The notes under the pieces were generated by a model. The model was not told where the DNA came from. It searched no databases and saw only the letters and a program-made list of their open reading frames with translations. Position numbers and translations under genes: made by a program. Shown piece by piece: positions 49,777-60,222 of a DNA stretch of 64,000 nucleotides; position 1 is the first letter of the stretch, and each line of letters opens with the position of its first letter. Source of the DNA: Vescimonas coprocola (GTDB lineage: Bacteria; Bacillota; Clostridia; Oscillospirales; Oscillospiraceae); the NCBI RefSeq assembly GCF_018408575.1, contig NZ_AP023418.1, positions 2,384,415 through 2,448,414 on the forward strand, given 5' to 3'.

Positions 49777-50670
49777 TTACAGCTCAATCTCCCCCCGAAC
49801 CAACGTCACGGCCGGGCCGCCCACCTTGACGAAGGGCTGGCTGTCCTTCAGGATGACCTGAGCGGAGATCATGGAAGGCCGCCCCATCTTCTCGCCCTGC
49901 ACCACAGTGTACACCTTGTCCAGCTCCACCAGCCCGTGCCGGTACAGATAGTAGACCAGCGCCCCGTTGGAGGTGCCGGTGGCGGCCTCCTCATCGATGT
50001 CATACAGGGGAGCGAAGTTCCGGGCATGGATCATGCCGTCGGTGGTGTTGACGGTGAAGGCGTGGACCCCCACCACGTTATACCTGCGGGAGTGCTCCGT
50101 CAGAGCCGGGAAGTCCGGTGCGATCTTCTCCAGTTCCGCCTCATCGGCCACGGGCATCATGATGTCCGTCAAACCGGTGGACACCTTCTGGGGCAGAAGC
50201 GTCAGCTCCGGCTTCCCGGTCACGGCGCCCTGTCCGTCGGCGGAGAGCCCCATGATGTGGTACAGCTCCTCCAGCTCCTCCGGCGTCTCCAGCCGCTGGA
50301 AGGTCTGGGGCTTGGCCATGTCCATGAGGATGGCGTCCTTGCCCACCACCACCTCCAGCGTACCGGAGAGCGTCTCATCGATGTAGGTGCCGCCCTCGGC
50401 TACCAGTCCCATCTCCTGCAGAGCGTGGAAGCTGCCGATGGTGGCGTGGCCGCACAGCTCCACCTCCGCAGCGGGGGTGAAGTAGCGGATATGGAAGCGG
50501 TTCCCGCCCAGGGGCCTGATGAAGGCCGTCTCGGAGTAGCGCAGCTCCGCCGCCGTTTTCCGCATAGTCTCATCTGCGGGGAAGTCCGCCCCCTCCGGCA
50601 GCAGAACGACACCTGCGGGGTTGCCGCCGAAGGTCTGCCGGGTAAATGCATCTACGATCTGGAATTTCAT
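49777..50670 (-). CDS. PhzF family isomerase-like protein
   Basis: A 297-residue PhzF/diaminopimelate-epimerase-fold protein. It opens MKFQIVDAFTRQTFGGNPAGVVLL, with the catalytic glutamate in LRYSETAFIRP near residue 47, ELCGHATIGSFHAL near residue 73 and the C-terminal EEAATGTSNGALVYYL. Members isomerise or epimerise small acids; no phenazine genes are present, so the substrate is unknown. AAAGGAG lies upstream of the ATG. Confidence 0.92.
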   Translation of the reverse strand: MKFQIVDAFTRQTFGGNPAGVVLLPEGADFPADETMRKTAAELRYSETAFIRPLGGNRFHIRYFTPAAEVELCGHATIGSFHALQEMGLVAEGGTYIDETLSGTLEVVVGKDAILMDMAKPQTFQRLETPEELEELYHIMGLSADGQGAVTGKPELTLLPQKVSTGLTDIMMPVADEAELEKIAPDFPALTEHSRRYNVVGVHAFTVNTTDGMIHARNFAPLYDIDEEAATGTSNGALVYYLYRHGLVELDKVYTVVQGEKMGRPSMISAQVILKDSQPFVKVGGPAVTLVRGEIEL

Positions 50671-50749
50671 GTGCTGATTCTCCTTTCTGACAGGCAGGCT
50701 TCCTGCGATGCCGCAGCGCTGCCTGTTTCGTGGCCTTGTCTCTGACTTC

Positions 50750-50778
50750 TTTATATCATAGTCCCCTCCGACTGTAAA
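50750..50778 (-). promoter_or_regulatory. Promoter of the PhzF-family gene
   Basis: On the minus strand TTTACA (50778-50773) and TATAAA (50755-50750), 17 bp spacer, about 80 bases before the start. Confidence 0.55.
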
Positions 50779-52531
<1,753 letters not shown>

Positions 52532-52571
52532 CATTGCTTTCGTTTTCTTCCTTACTCTTTTCTCCACCATT

Positions 52572-52610
52572 GGCAAAGGACCGGGTGCTTGAAGCACCCG
52601 GTCCTTTGCC
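52572..52610. terminator. Terminator after gdhA
   Basis: A perfect 19 bp palindromic stem (52572-52590 with 52592-52610). It also lies at the 3' end of the convergent lipoprotein gene and may serve both. Confidence 0.85.
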
Positions 52611-52628
52611 GTTCTTATAAAAGAGAAT

Positions 52629-53258
52629 TTACCCCAGCAGACCGGCGCCGAAGTCCTCCAGCGCCCCATAGATGTTGCTGGTGAGGATATCCAGCAGCTG
52701 ATCCGACAGCTCCTCGCTGTTGTCGGCACTGGAGGAGATCTTCCAGCCGTCCGACGTCTGGACACAGGGGATGGTCAGCGTCGCCGTCATGGTGGGGAAG
52801 TCGGCCCCCGTGGTCTTTTCATCAAAGACCTCCTCGAAGGCGGCAGCCAGCTTCTCATCGTCGGCACCGCTCAGAGCCAGAGACCACGCCTCAGAGATGT
52901 ACTCCGTCAGGATCTCCGTCATCAGGCTCCCTGCATTGACATAGGTGAACTCCACCGGTACCGTGGCGGTATCGCCGTCCACGGTGGCCTCGCCCACCTG
53001 ATACTTCAGCTGCCCGGCGCAGGACTTCATGAAGTCCATGATCTTCTGGGCCACGGCATCGTCGCTGTCCACGTCCTCCAGATCCGACAGCTCCAGATCG
53101 TCACCGTTTTCAAAGCACTGGGCAATGGCCTTCTCGTCCAGCTCCTGCAATCCCTTGCAGAACTGGCCCACTACGCCCTCCGGGCCGGCCTTGCCGCCGC
53201 AGGCGGTAAGGCTCAGCGCCAGCACCAGCGCCAGCATCAGGGAAATCACTTTTTTCAT
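52629..53258 (-). CDS. Putative lipoprotein with DUF4878/DUF5105-like features
   Basis: A 209-residue lipoprotein: signal peptide MKKVISLMLALVLALSLTAC with lipobox LTAC. The mature domain begins GPEGVVGQFCKGLQELDEKAIAQCF, a pattern seen in small NTF2-like lipoprotein families, and ends with a conserved-looking CVQTSDGWKISSS strand. The start at 53258 is set by AAGGA upstream. Extracellular role unknown. Confidence 0.8.
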   Translation of the reverse strand: MKKVISLMLALVLALSLTACGGKAGPEGVVGQFCKGLQELDEKAIAQCFENGDDLELSDLEDVDSDDAVAQKIMDFMKSCAGQLKYQVGEATVDGDTATVPVEFTYVNAGSLMTEILTEYISEAWSLALSGADDEKLAAAFEEVFDEKTTGADFPTMTATLTIPCVQTSDGWKISSSADNSEELSDQLLDILTSNIYGALEDFGAGLLG

Positions 53259-53379
53259 AGGTTGCTTCCTTTCTCCGTCGTTGTTCTCTTTCTCATAGGG
53301 CTTCATGCCCTCCACACACTATATCATATCTCTGTTCACTTGACAAGGGATCAGACAAGACTGCTGCGGCAAGAAATGC

Positions 53380-53610
53380 CTACTGCCCCAGGTGCAGCTC
53401 CTTCAGCCGCCGGAAGCTGGCCCGTGCCAGCAGAAAACCGCCCACCGCCAGCAGGGCGCAGGCCCCGCCCAGCAGGAAGGTAACAGCGTCCATCTGGGCG
53501 TTTTCGCAGAGATAGGAGAAAATGCGGTAGGCTCCCATCACCATGAGGATGCCCGCCAGCAGCAGCGCCACCAGCAGGGTATCGTTTTCACATTCCCGAA
53601 GCTTTTTCAT
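53380..53610 (-). CDS. Small two-helix membrane protein (76 aa)
   Basis: A 76-residue protein with two membrane helices (LLVALLLAGILMVMGAYRIF and AVTFLLGGACALLAVGGFLL) and a basic C terminus (RASFRRLKELHLGQ). The ATG at 53610 has GAGG eight bases upstream; a GTG at 53619, two bases after the upstream kinase stop, is also possible. Probably co-transcribed with the PfkB kinase. No family recognised. Confidence 0.7.
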   Translation of the reverse strand: MKKLRECENDTLLVALLLAGILMVMGAYRIFSYLCENAQMDAVTFLLGGACALLAVGGFLLARASFRRLKELHLGQ

Positions 53611-53620
53611 TCCCTGCACC

Positions 53621-54553
53621 TCACTCCGTCACAGTGACGTCCAGCCCGAACTCCTCCGGCAGGAACCGGGGGCAGACGTTGCTGCTGGTGCAGATGACGG
53701 AGGCTGCCAACCGGCTGCCGATGGCGCAGGACTGCCCCAGCGTCTTGCCGTAGGTAAGTCCGATGGTGGCCCCGGCGAAAAAGGCGTCCCCGGCCCCGGT
53801 GGTGTCCTGCACCTCCACCCGGGTGGCGGGGCAGATGCCGCTCTCGCCGTCCATCTCGGCGTACACGGCTCCCTGCTCGCCCATGGTGACGATCATCCGG
53901 GGGATACGGGCGCTGCGGACCTTCAGCCGCAGGAGCTCCTCCATCTCCGCCGGGGTCTTTTCACTGTAATCGTCGGAGAACAGGATGCCCGCCTCCTGCA
54001 AATTGCACACGAAGCAGCTGGTCTGCTGCAAAAAGTCCCGCCGCTCCACGGCGATGCTCATGTTGGACACCACGGCGTATACCGCCTTGCCGTACTTCCG
54101 GGCGTAGGCGAACACCCGCTTGACCAGTTCCTTATCCATGTCGATCTCCAAAGCGATGCTGTCGGCGTCCCGGAAGATCTCGTCACCCTTCTCGTCCAGC
54201 AGTGCCGCCAGCGGCCGCAGATCCGGCCGCTTGGAGATGGAGGCGCACACGTCTCCGTGGTTGTCGAATACCGCCAGCCACGCCCCCATGCCGTCCGGGG
54301 TCCGGAGGATGTAGTCGGTGTTCACCTTGTGGTTCCGTAGCTGCCGCACCACATCCTCCCCCATGCCGGTGTCGTCCACCAGACTGACGAAGGTGGGCCG
54401 CAGCTCCACATTGGCGATGTCCTCCACCACGTTGCGGGATACGCCGCCGGGAACCTGCTCCACCCGTCCCACGTTGCGCCCGCCGGGGATATAGGTGCTC
54501 AGGGGATACCCTTTCACATCCACAAATACGGCGCCCAGAACCACAATGCCCAT
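53621..54553 (-). CDS. PfkB family carbohydrate or nucleoside kinase
   Basis: A 310-residue PfkB kinase. MGIVVLGAVFVDVKGYPL at the start, PGGVSRNVVEDIANV near 37 (substrate GG motif), and the C-terminal VQDTTGAGDAFFAGATIGL near 250 with the anion hole and catalytic Asp. AAAGGAG eight bases upstream fixes the start. Substrate not determined; the YIPGGRNVGRVEQVPGG region resembles pseudouridine/sugar kinases. Confidence 0.85.
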   Translation of the reverse strand: MGIVVLGAVFVDVKGYPLSTYIPGGRNVGRVEQVPGGVSRNVVEDIANVELRPTFVSLVDDTGMGEDVVRQLRNHKVNTDYILRTPDGMGAWLAVFDNHGDVCASISKRPDLRPLAALLDEKGDEIFRDADSIALEIDMDKELVKRVFAYARKYGKAVYAVVSNMSIAVERRDFLQQTSCFVCNLQEAGILFSDDYSEKTPAEMEELLRLKVRSARIPRMIVTMGEQGAVYAEMDGESGICPATRVEVQDTTGAGDAFFAGATIGLTYGKTLGQSCAIGSRLAASVICTSSNVCPRFLPEEFGLDVTVTE

Positions 54554-54635
54554 CTCAGCCGCTCCTTTCGCTGCGTTGTGACAAATTTCGACTTCTATTA
54601 TACGCAAGCCCCGGCCCTTCGTCAACGAAAACGGA

Positions 54636-54674
54636 GAAAACCGCAGCGGGAGTTACGCTCCCGCTGCGGTTTTC
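54636..54674. terminator. Bidirectional terminator downstream of lpdA
   Basis: GAAAACCGCAGCGGGAG pairs with CTCCCGCTGCGGTTTTC around a five-base loop. T-rich on both strands; it closes the glycine-cleavage operon on the minus strand. Confidence 0.9.
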
Positions 54675-54687
54675 CGTAAATTCTGCC

Positions 54688-56052
54688 CTACAGCTTGCCC
54701 GCCAGACTCTCCAGCGCCTCGCTGAGGGCCTCCTCATAGGTGGGGTGGGGCCGCATGGCGGCCAGCAGCTGCCCCGGTGTCATGCCGTTGGCAATGGCCT
54801 GCCCCAGCTGCCCGATGATGTCGCTGGCGTTGGGACACATCAGCTGCGCCCCCAAAATAGCCCCGGTCTCGGCGTGGGCCGTGACCTTCATGAAGCACCG
54901 GCCGGGGTCTGCGATCACGGTCCGGGCGTTGCCGCCCATGACGCACTTGCCGGTCTTGACGGGGATGCCCCGCTCCTTGGCCTCCGCCTCCGTCAGTCCC
55001 ACGGCGGCGATCTCCGGCCGGCAGTAGATGCAGCTGGGTACGGCGTCCATGCACACCCCGGCGGACAGCCCCGCCATGTGCTCCACGCAGGCTGCCCCCT
55101 GTGCTGCCGCCACATGGGCCAGCTGCACCGGGGAGGACACATCCCCGATGGCGTATACGCCGGGGATGCTGGTTTGGTAGTGCTCATCCACCCACAGACC
55201 GTGGCCATTGGTCTCCGGCGTCAGTCCCTGGGCAAACAGTCCATCCCGGAAGGCCCTGCGGCCGATGGCGCACAGCACCGCCTCCCCCACGGCGCAGCCG
55301 GGGGTCTCCTTGGCGGTGTAGTGGACGGCGATCCCCTCCGGTGTCTGCTCCAGACGATCCACCATGGAGCGGGTACAGACTTGCACCCCTTGCTTTTTCA
55401 GGATCAGCGCCAGATTCTGGCCCAGCTCCCGATCCATATTGGGCAGCAGCCGGTCCATGCCCTCCAGCAGGGTGACGCTGCACCCCAGATCGCTGTAAAA
55501 CGTGGCAAACTCCACGCCGATGACGCCCCCGCCGATGATGACGATGGAGCGGTACAGGTGATCCGTCCCCTCCAGCAGTTCATCGGAGGTCATGGCCAGC
55601 TCCAGCCCCGGAATGGGGGGCCGCACCGGCACGGAGCCGGTGGCGATGAGGATGCGCCGGGCCTCATAGTCGCCGCCGTCCTCGCCGGTGACACGGACGC
55701 TTCCCGGCGCCGTGATGACGGCCCGGCCCCGCAGCAGCGTCACGCCTGCGCCCTTCAGAAGGCTCTCCACCCCGCCGCACAGCTGGCGGGAGATGCGCTC
55801 TTTATAGGCGAAGATCTCCGGGATGTCCGCCCGCAGACCCTCTGCGTGGATGCCGATGGCGGCGCCGTCTGCGGCGCTGCGGTAGACCTCCGAAGCATGG
55901 AGCAGCGTTTTGGTGGGGACGCACCCCCGGTTCAGGCAGGTGCCGCCCCAGCTGCGCTCCTCCACGATGGCGGTGGAAAGTCCCAGCTTGGCCGCCCGTG
56001 CGGCGGCGGTATAGCCACCGGGGCCCGCCCCGATGACCAGCAGATCAAACAT
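54688..56052 (-). CDS. lpdA: Dihydrolipoyl dehydrogenase (glycine cleavage L protein)
   Basis: A 454-residue FAD flavoprotein that reoxidises the lipoyl arm of GcvH with NAD+. FAD loop VIGAGPGGYTAAARAAKLG, redox disulfide GGTCLNRGCVPTK, NAD loop IIGGGVIGVEFATFYSDLG and the C-terminal His/Glu pair in RPHPTYEEALSEA. AAAGGAG precedes the ATG at 56052. It is the last gene of the operon, consistent with a dedicated L protein for glycine cleavage. Confidence 0.95.
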   Translation of the reverse strand: MFDLLVIGAGPGGYTAAARAAKLGLSTAIVEERSWGGTCLNRGCVPTKTLLHASEVYRSAADGAAIGIHAEGLRADIPEIFAYKERISRQLCGGVESLLKGAGVTLLRGRAVITAPGSVRVTGEDGGDYEARRILIATGSVPVRPPIPGLELAMTSDELLEGTDHLYRSIVIIGGGVIGVEFATFYSDLGCSVTLLEGMDRLLPNMDRELGQNLALILKKQGVQVCTRSMVDRLEQTPEGIAVHYTAKETPGCAVGEAVLCAIGRRAFRDGLFAQGLTPETNGHGLWVDEHYQTSIPGVYAIGDVSSPVQLAHVAAAQGAACVEHMAGLSAGVCMDAVPSCIYCRPEIAAVGLTEAEAKERGIPVKTGKCVMGGNARTVIADPGRCFMKVTAHAETGAILGAQLMCPNASDIIGQLGQAIANGMTPGQLLAAMRPHPTYEEALSEALESLAGKL

Positions 56053-56065
56053 AGCCGTTCTCCTT

Positions 56066-57052
56066 TCAGATATCCTGCCGCCGCAGCAGGGCGCACAGGT
56101 CCGCCGCCACCTCCCGGCAGGCGGGGGCCTCCTCCACCCGGAGGCAGAGGTCCTCCACCCGGAAGGGGCAGCCCTCCAACCCTCTGGCAAGGGGCTGGGC
56201 GAAACTCTCGTCCATGGCGTCGGTCCACACGGCGGCGTGGCGGCACACGCCGCCCTCCACCGCCAGCTCCAGCGTCAACTCCCCCCACGGAAACCGCTCC
56301 CCGCAGGAGAAGGTGCAGGGCATCGCCTGCCCGTAGACCCAGTCATAGCTGTGAAAACACTGATAGTGCCGCTCCAGAGCGGCCTGATCCAGCTGGGACG
56401 GCTCCAGCCGCCGGGTGGGGAGGCCGTATACCTCAGAAAAGGCCGCCCACAGCGCCTCCTCCATGTGGGAGACGGTCAGCCCCGGCTGTATCTGGGAGAG
56501 ATTCACCACACGGGAGCGCACCGACGCCACGCCCTTGCTCTCCAGCTTCCCCTGAGAGGGGGCCAGATACCGGCCCAGCTTCTCCATGTCCACGTCGATG
56601 AGCAGCGTCCCGTTGTGGAAGGAGCGCCCCCCGTGGTGATAGAAGGAGTTGCCGGAGAACTTCCGGCCGCCGGTGAGAATGTCGTTGCGGCCGGAGCACT
56701 CCGCCGGGATACCCAGACGGCGGCAGGCCGCCACCAGCACCTCCTGCTGACGGCGCAGATCGTAATCCGCCGTAGGCAGGGAGAAGGTGAAGTTCAGATT
56801 GCCCATGTCGTGGTACACCGCCCCGCCGCCGGAGAGCCGCCGGGCCAGCACGCCGCCCTCCTGCTCCAGCAGCGTGGTGCGGCACTCCCGCCATGCGTTC
56901 TGGTTCCGGCCGATGACCACCGTGTGGCGGTTCTGCCACAGATACAGGATGCAGGTATCCTCCGGCACCGTCTCCGTCAGATACGCCTCCGTGGCCAGAT
57001 TCCGGTGGGGATCGGTGCAGCCGTCCCGATAGGTCAGCAGCTGTCGGATCAT
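56066..57052 (-). CDS. lplA: Lipoate-protein ligase (LplA family)
   Basis: A 328-residue enzyme that attaches lipoate to GcvH. Lipoyl-AMP site motifs RRLSGGGAVYHDMGNLNFTF near residue 72, GRNDILTGGRKFSGNSFY near 120, and HNGTLLIDVDMEKL are present, with a C-terminal accessory domain (about 240-328), so it resembles full-length LplA. The ATG at 57052 overlaps the gcvPB stop; an ATG at 57061 is also possible. Location inside the glycine-cleavage operon indicates GcvH as its natural substrate. Confidence 0.92.
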   Translation of the reverse strand: MIRQLLTYRDGCTDPHRNLATEAYLTETVPEDTCILYLWQNRHTVVIGRNQNAWRECRTTLLEQEGGVLARRLSGGGAVYHDMGNLNFTFSLPTADYDLRRQQEVLVAACRRLGIPAECSGRNDILTGGRKFSGNSFYHHGGRSFHNGTLLIDVDMEKLGRYLAPSQGKLESKGVASVRSRVVNLSQIQPGLTVSHMEEALWAAFSEVYGLPTRRLEPSQLDQAALERHYQCFHSYDWVYGQAMPCTFSCGERFPWGELTLELAVEGGVCRHAAVWTDAMDESFAQPLARGLEGCPFRVEDLCLRVEEAPACREVAADLCALLRRQDI

Positions 57053-58449
57053 GCCTGCCACCGCAGAATGGGATTGCGGGCCGCCTGCACCTCGTCGGGC
57101 CGTCCGATCTGGGCATTGTGGGGGGCGGTACGCATGGTCTCCGGGTCAGTGTGGGCCAGCTGGTACAGCTGGCGGAACACCTCCGCCGCCTGATCCAGCG
57201 TCTCCCGGCTCTCCGTCTCCGTGGGCTCCAGCATCAGTGCCTCATGAACGATGAGAGGGAAGTACATGGTGGGGGGATGGATGCCCCGGTCGATGAGACT
57301 CTTGGCCACATCCAGCGCCGAGACGCCGGTCTCCTTCTTGAACTCCTCCAGCCCCAGCACGAACTCGTGCATACAGATGCGGTCAAAGGCGGGCTGGAAG
57401 GTGCCCTGAATGCGCCGCATGAGATAGTTGGCGTTGAGAACGGCGTTCTCCGCCGCCTCCGGGATGCCCTCCCGGCCCAGCGTCAGCAGGTAGGCCAGCG
57501 CCTTCACCACCACCAGGAAGTTGCCGTTGAAGGCCCGCACCTGCAGGTGCTCCCCCTCCGACAGAATGGCGGACTGGGGCAGATACGGCTCCAGAAACGC
57601 CTTGCAGCCCACGGCGCCTGCACCGGGTCCGCCGCCGCCGTGGGGGGTGGCAAAGGTCTTGTGCAGGTTCATGTGGATGCAGTCAAAGCCCATGTCGCCG
57701 GGGCGCACGATGCCCATAACGGCGTTGAGGTTGGCCCCGTCGTAGTAGCACAGCCCTCCGGCCTCGTGGACCAGCCGGGTGATCTCCAGAATGTTCTCGT
57801 CGAAAATGCCCACGGTGTTGGGATTGGTCAGCATCAGCCCCGCCACATCGTCTCCCAGCACCGCCTTCAGAGCCTCCAGATCCACGCAGCCGTCGGCGGC
57901 GGAGGGAATATTCACCACCTGATAGCCGCACATGGCGGCGGTGGCGGGGTTGGTGCCGTGGGCGCTGTCGGGAACGATGATCTTGGTGCGCTGATGATCG
58001 CCCCGTGCATCGTGGTACTGCTTGATCAGCAGCACGCCGGTGAACTCGCCGTGAGCACCGGCGGCGGGCTGGAAGGTCATGCCGTCCATGCCGGTGATCT
58101 GGCAGAGATAGCGGCTGGCGGTGTCCAGCACCTCCCGGCATCCGGCCACGGCGTGCTCCGGGGCCAGGGGATGCACCCCGGCAAAGCCCGGCAGGGCCGC
58201 CATCTCCTCGTCGATGCGGGGGTTATACTTCATGGTGCAGGAGCCCAGCGGATAAAAGCCGCAGTTGACGCCGTGGACGTGCTGGCACAGCTCCGTGTAG
58301 TGGCGGCTCAGATCCACCTCGCTGAGCTCCGGCAGGGCCGGGGCCTCCTGTCGCCGCAGCTCCTGCGGCAGCTGCACCTCCTCCACGTCGCACCGGGGCA
58401 GGATGCTGCACCGGCGGCCGGGAACGCTCTTTTCAAAGATCAGCTTCAT
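57049..58449 (-). CDS. gcvPB: Glycine dehydrogenase (decarboxylating) subunit 2
   Basis: A 466-residue PLP enzyme, the second half of the split glycine decarboxylase (P protein). The PLP lysine lies in MNLHKTFATPHGGGGPG near residue 265. Other P-protein marks are GVNCGFYPLGSCTMKYNPR near 55 and FQPAAGAHGEFTG. It forms a heterotetramer with GcvPA. Four-base overlap with gcvPA. Confidence 0.96.
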   Translation of the reverse strand: MKLIFEKSVPGRRCSILPRCDVEEVQLPQELRRQEAPALPELSEVDLSRHYTELCQHVHGVNCGFYPLGSCTMKYNPRIDEEMAALPGFAGVHPLAPEHAVAGCREVLDTASRYLCQITGMDGMTFQPAAGAHGEFTGVLLIKQYHDARGDHQRTKIIVPDSAHGTNPATAAMCGYQVVNIPSAADGCVDLEALKAVLGDDVAGLMLTNPNTVGIFDENILEITRLVHEAGGLCYYDGANLNAVMGIVRPGDMGFDCIHMNLHKTFATPHGGGGPGAGAVGCKAFLEPYLPQSAILSEGEHLQVRAFNGNFLVVVKALAYLLTLGREGIPEAAENAVLNANYLMRRIQGTFQPAFDRICMHEFVLGLEEFKKETGVSALDVAKSLIDRGIHPPTMYFPLIVHEALMLEPTETESRETLDQAAEVFRQLYQLAHTDPETMRTAPHNAQIGRPDEVQAARNPILRWQA

Positions 58450-59765
58450 TTGCTCAGCACCTCCTTCACCACGGCGGCGGTCTCATCCAGCACGGCACGG
58501 GAGACCTTCTCCGTGGCGCACCACAGGATGCCGCCCTCTACCGGCAGGCCGCCCAGAATACCGTGCTGCTCCAGCGCCTCCAGAACCTCCGGCACCCGGG
58601 GAAGCTCCGTGACGAACTCGTGGAAATATTCCCCCGGATACCGCAGGGACACGCCGGGGATGGCGCACAGGGCCTTTGCCAGATAGTGGGCCTTGGACAG
58701 GCACTGCCGTGCGGCCTCCGCCATGCCCTCCGGCCCCATGGCTGCCATATAGACGCTGGCCGTCAGGGCGCACAGGGCCTCGTTGGAGCAGATGTTGCTG
58801 CTGGCCTTCTCCCGGCGGATGTGCTGCTCACGGGCCTGCAGAGACAGAACGAAGCAGCGCTGGCCACGGCTGTCCACTGTCTGGCCCACGATGCGGCCGG
58901 GGAGCTTACGCATATGCTTTTGCACCGTGGCCATAAAGCCCAGATACGGGCCGCCCCAGCCAAGGGGCATCCCCAGAGGCTGCCCCTCACCTACGGCCAC
59001 ATCAGCGCCGCAGTCTCTGGGGGTCTTGAGGATGGCGGCGGCAATGGGGTTCACCCCCAGAATATACAGAGCGCCCCCCTGATGGATGATCTCACCCAGC
59101 GCCTCAGCCTCCTCCAGCTGACCGAAGAAGTTGGGCTGCTGGATGTACACGCCGGAGACGTCGCCCCCGGCCAACATCTGACGCAGGGCTTCCGGGTCCG
59201 TGCGGCCGTCCTTCACGGGGACGACACGCAGCTCGTCGCCGGTGCCGTAGCAGTAGGTGCGGACGGTGTTGATGGTGTCCGGGTGGGCTGCAGCGGAGAT
59301 CAGCGTTACCCGGCGCTTGCGGTCCCGGCACATGGCGGCGGCCTCAGCGGCGGCAGTGGCGCCGTCATAGACGGAGGCATTGGACACGTCCATGCCCGTC
59401 AGCTGGCAGATCATGGTCTGATACTCAAAGATGGACTGCAAAATGCCCTGACTCATCTCCGCCTGATAGGGGGTGTAGGCGGTGAGGAACTCCTCCTTGG
59501 CGGGGACATACTTCACCAGTGAGGGAATGTAGTGGTCATAGGCTCCGGCGCCCCGGAGAATAGCAGAGTAGGCGGTGTTCCGGGCGGCCATGGCGGTCAT
59601 GGTGCGGCTGACCTCCAGCTCGCTCATGCCCTCCGGCAGGTCCAGCCCGTCCCGCAGCAGCATCTCCTCCGGCACGTCCCGGTACAGCTGGCGGAAGTCG
59701 TGAAGGCCGATGGCCTCCAGCATCTCCTGCCGCTGGGCGGGCGTGGAGGGAACATAGCTTCCCAT
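58446..59765 (-). CDS. gcvPA: Glycine dehydrogenase (decarboxylating) subunit 1
   Basis: A 439-residue subunit of the split P protein. It starts MGSYVPSTPAQRQEMLEAIG, a typical GcvPA N terminus, with FEYQTMICQLTGMDVSNASVYDGATAAAEA near 120-145 and GWGGPYLGFMA near residue 270. It lacks the PLP lysine motif, which lies in GcvPB. One base separates it from gcvH. Confidence 0.96.
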   Translation of the reverse strand: MGSYVPSTPAQRQEMLEAIGLHDFRQLYRDVPEEMLLRDGLDLPEGMSELEVSRTMTAMAARNTAYSAILRGAGAYDHYIPSLVKYVPAKEEFLTAYTPYQAEMSQGILQSIFEYQTMICQLTGMDVSNASVYDGATAAAEAAAMCRDRKRRVTLISAAAHPDTINTVRTYCYGTGDELRVVPVKDGRTDPEALRQMLAGGDVSGVYIQQPNFFGQLEEAEALGEIIHQGGALYILGVNPIAAAILKTPRDCGADVAVGEGQPLGMPLGWGGPYLGFMATVQKHMRKLPGRIVGQTVDSRGQRCFVLSLQAREQHIRREKASSNICSNEALCALTASVYMAAMGPEGMAEAARQCLSKAHYLAKALCAIPGVSLRYPGEYFHEFVTELPRVPEVLEALEQHGILGGLPVEGGILWCATEKVSRAVLDETAAVVKEVLSK

Positions 59766-59766
59766 A

Positions 59767-60144
59767 TCAGCCCTCCTGCTGGCAGAAGGCCTCGTAGCCG
59801 TCGGCGTCCAGCAGCTCCTCCGTGGCGGTAACGCCCTCCACCTTGATGATCCATGCGTCGTAGCACTGGCTGTTCAGCAGCTCCGGAGCGTCCAGCAGCT
59901 CCTCATTGACGGCGCACACCGTGCCGGACACAGGGCTTACCAGATCGCTGACGGCCTTCACGGACTCCACGTCGCCAAAGGCCTCACCGGCGGTGACCTC
60001 ATCGCCCTCGCCGGGCAGGTTCACAAACACCACGTCGCCCAGAGCGTGCTGGGCAAAGTCAGAGATGCCGATCACAGCCACACCGTCCTCGGTGTGGATC
60101 CACTCGTGGGACTTGGAATACTGCAAATGGGTGGGATAGTTCAT
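59767..60144 (-). CDS. gcvH: Glycine cleavage system H protein
   Basis: A 125-residue lipoyl carrier. It begins [16 protein letters not shown], and the lipoylated lysine is in [19 protein letters not shown] near residue 61. Length and fold match the family. It shuttles the aminomethyl group from P to T protein and is reoxidised by L protein, both encoded in the same operon. Confidence 0.97.
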   Translation of the reverse strand: MNYPTHLQYSKSHEWIHTEDGVAVIGISDFAQHALGDVVFVNLPGEGDEVTAGEAFGDVESVKAVSDLVSPVSGTVCAVNEELLDAPELLNSQCYDAWIIKVEGVTATEELLDADGYEAFCQQEG

Positions 60145-60222
60145 GATGTGTTCCTCCGTTTTCGTTTCAAATATTCAAATCTGCTGATTTAGGTGTGTTT
60201 CATTAGACGTGTTCCGCCGGGA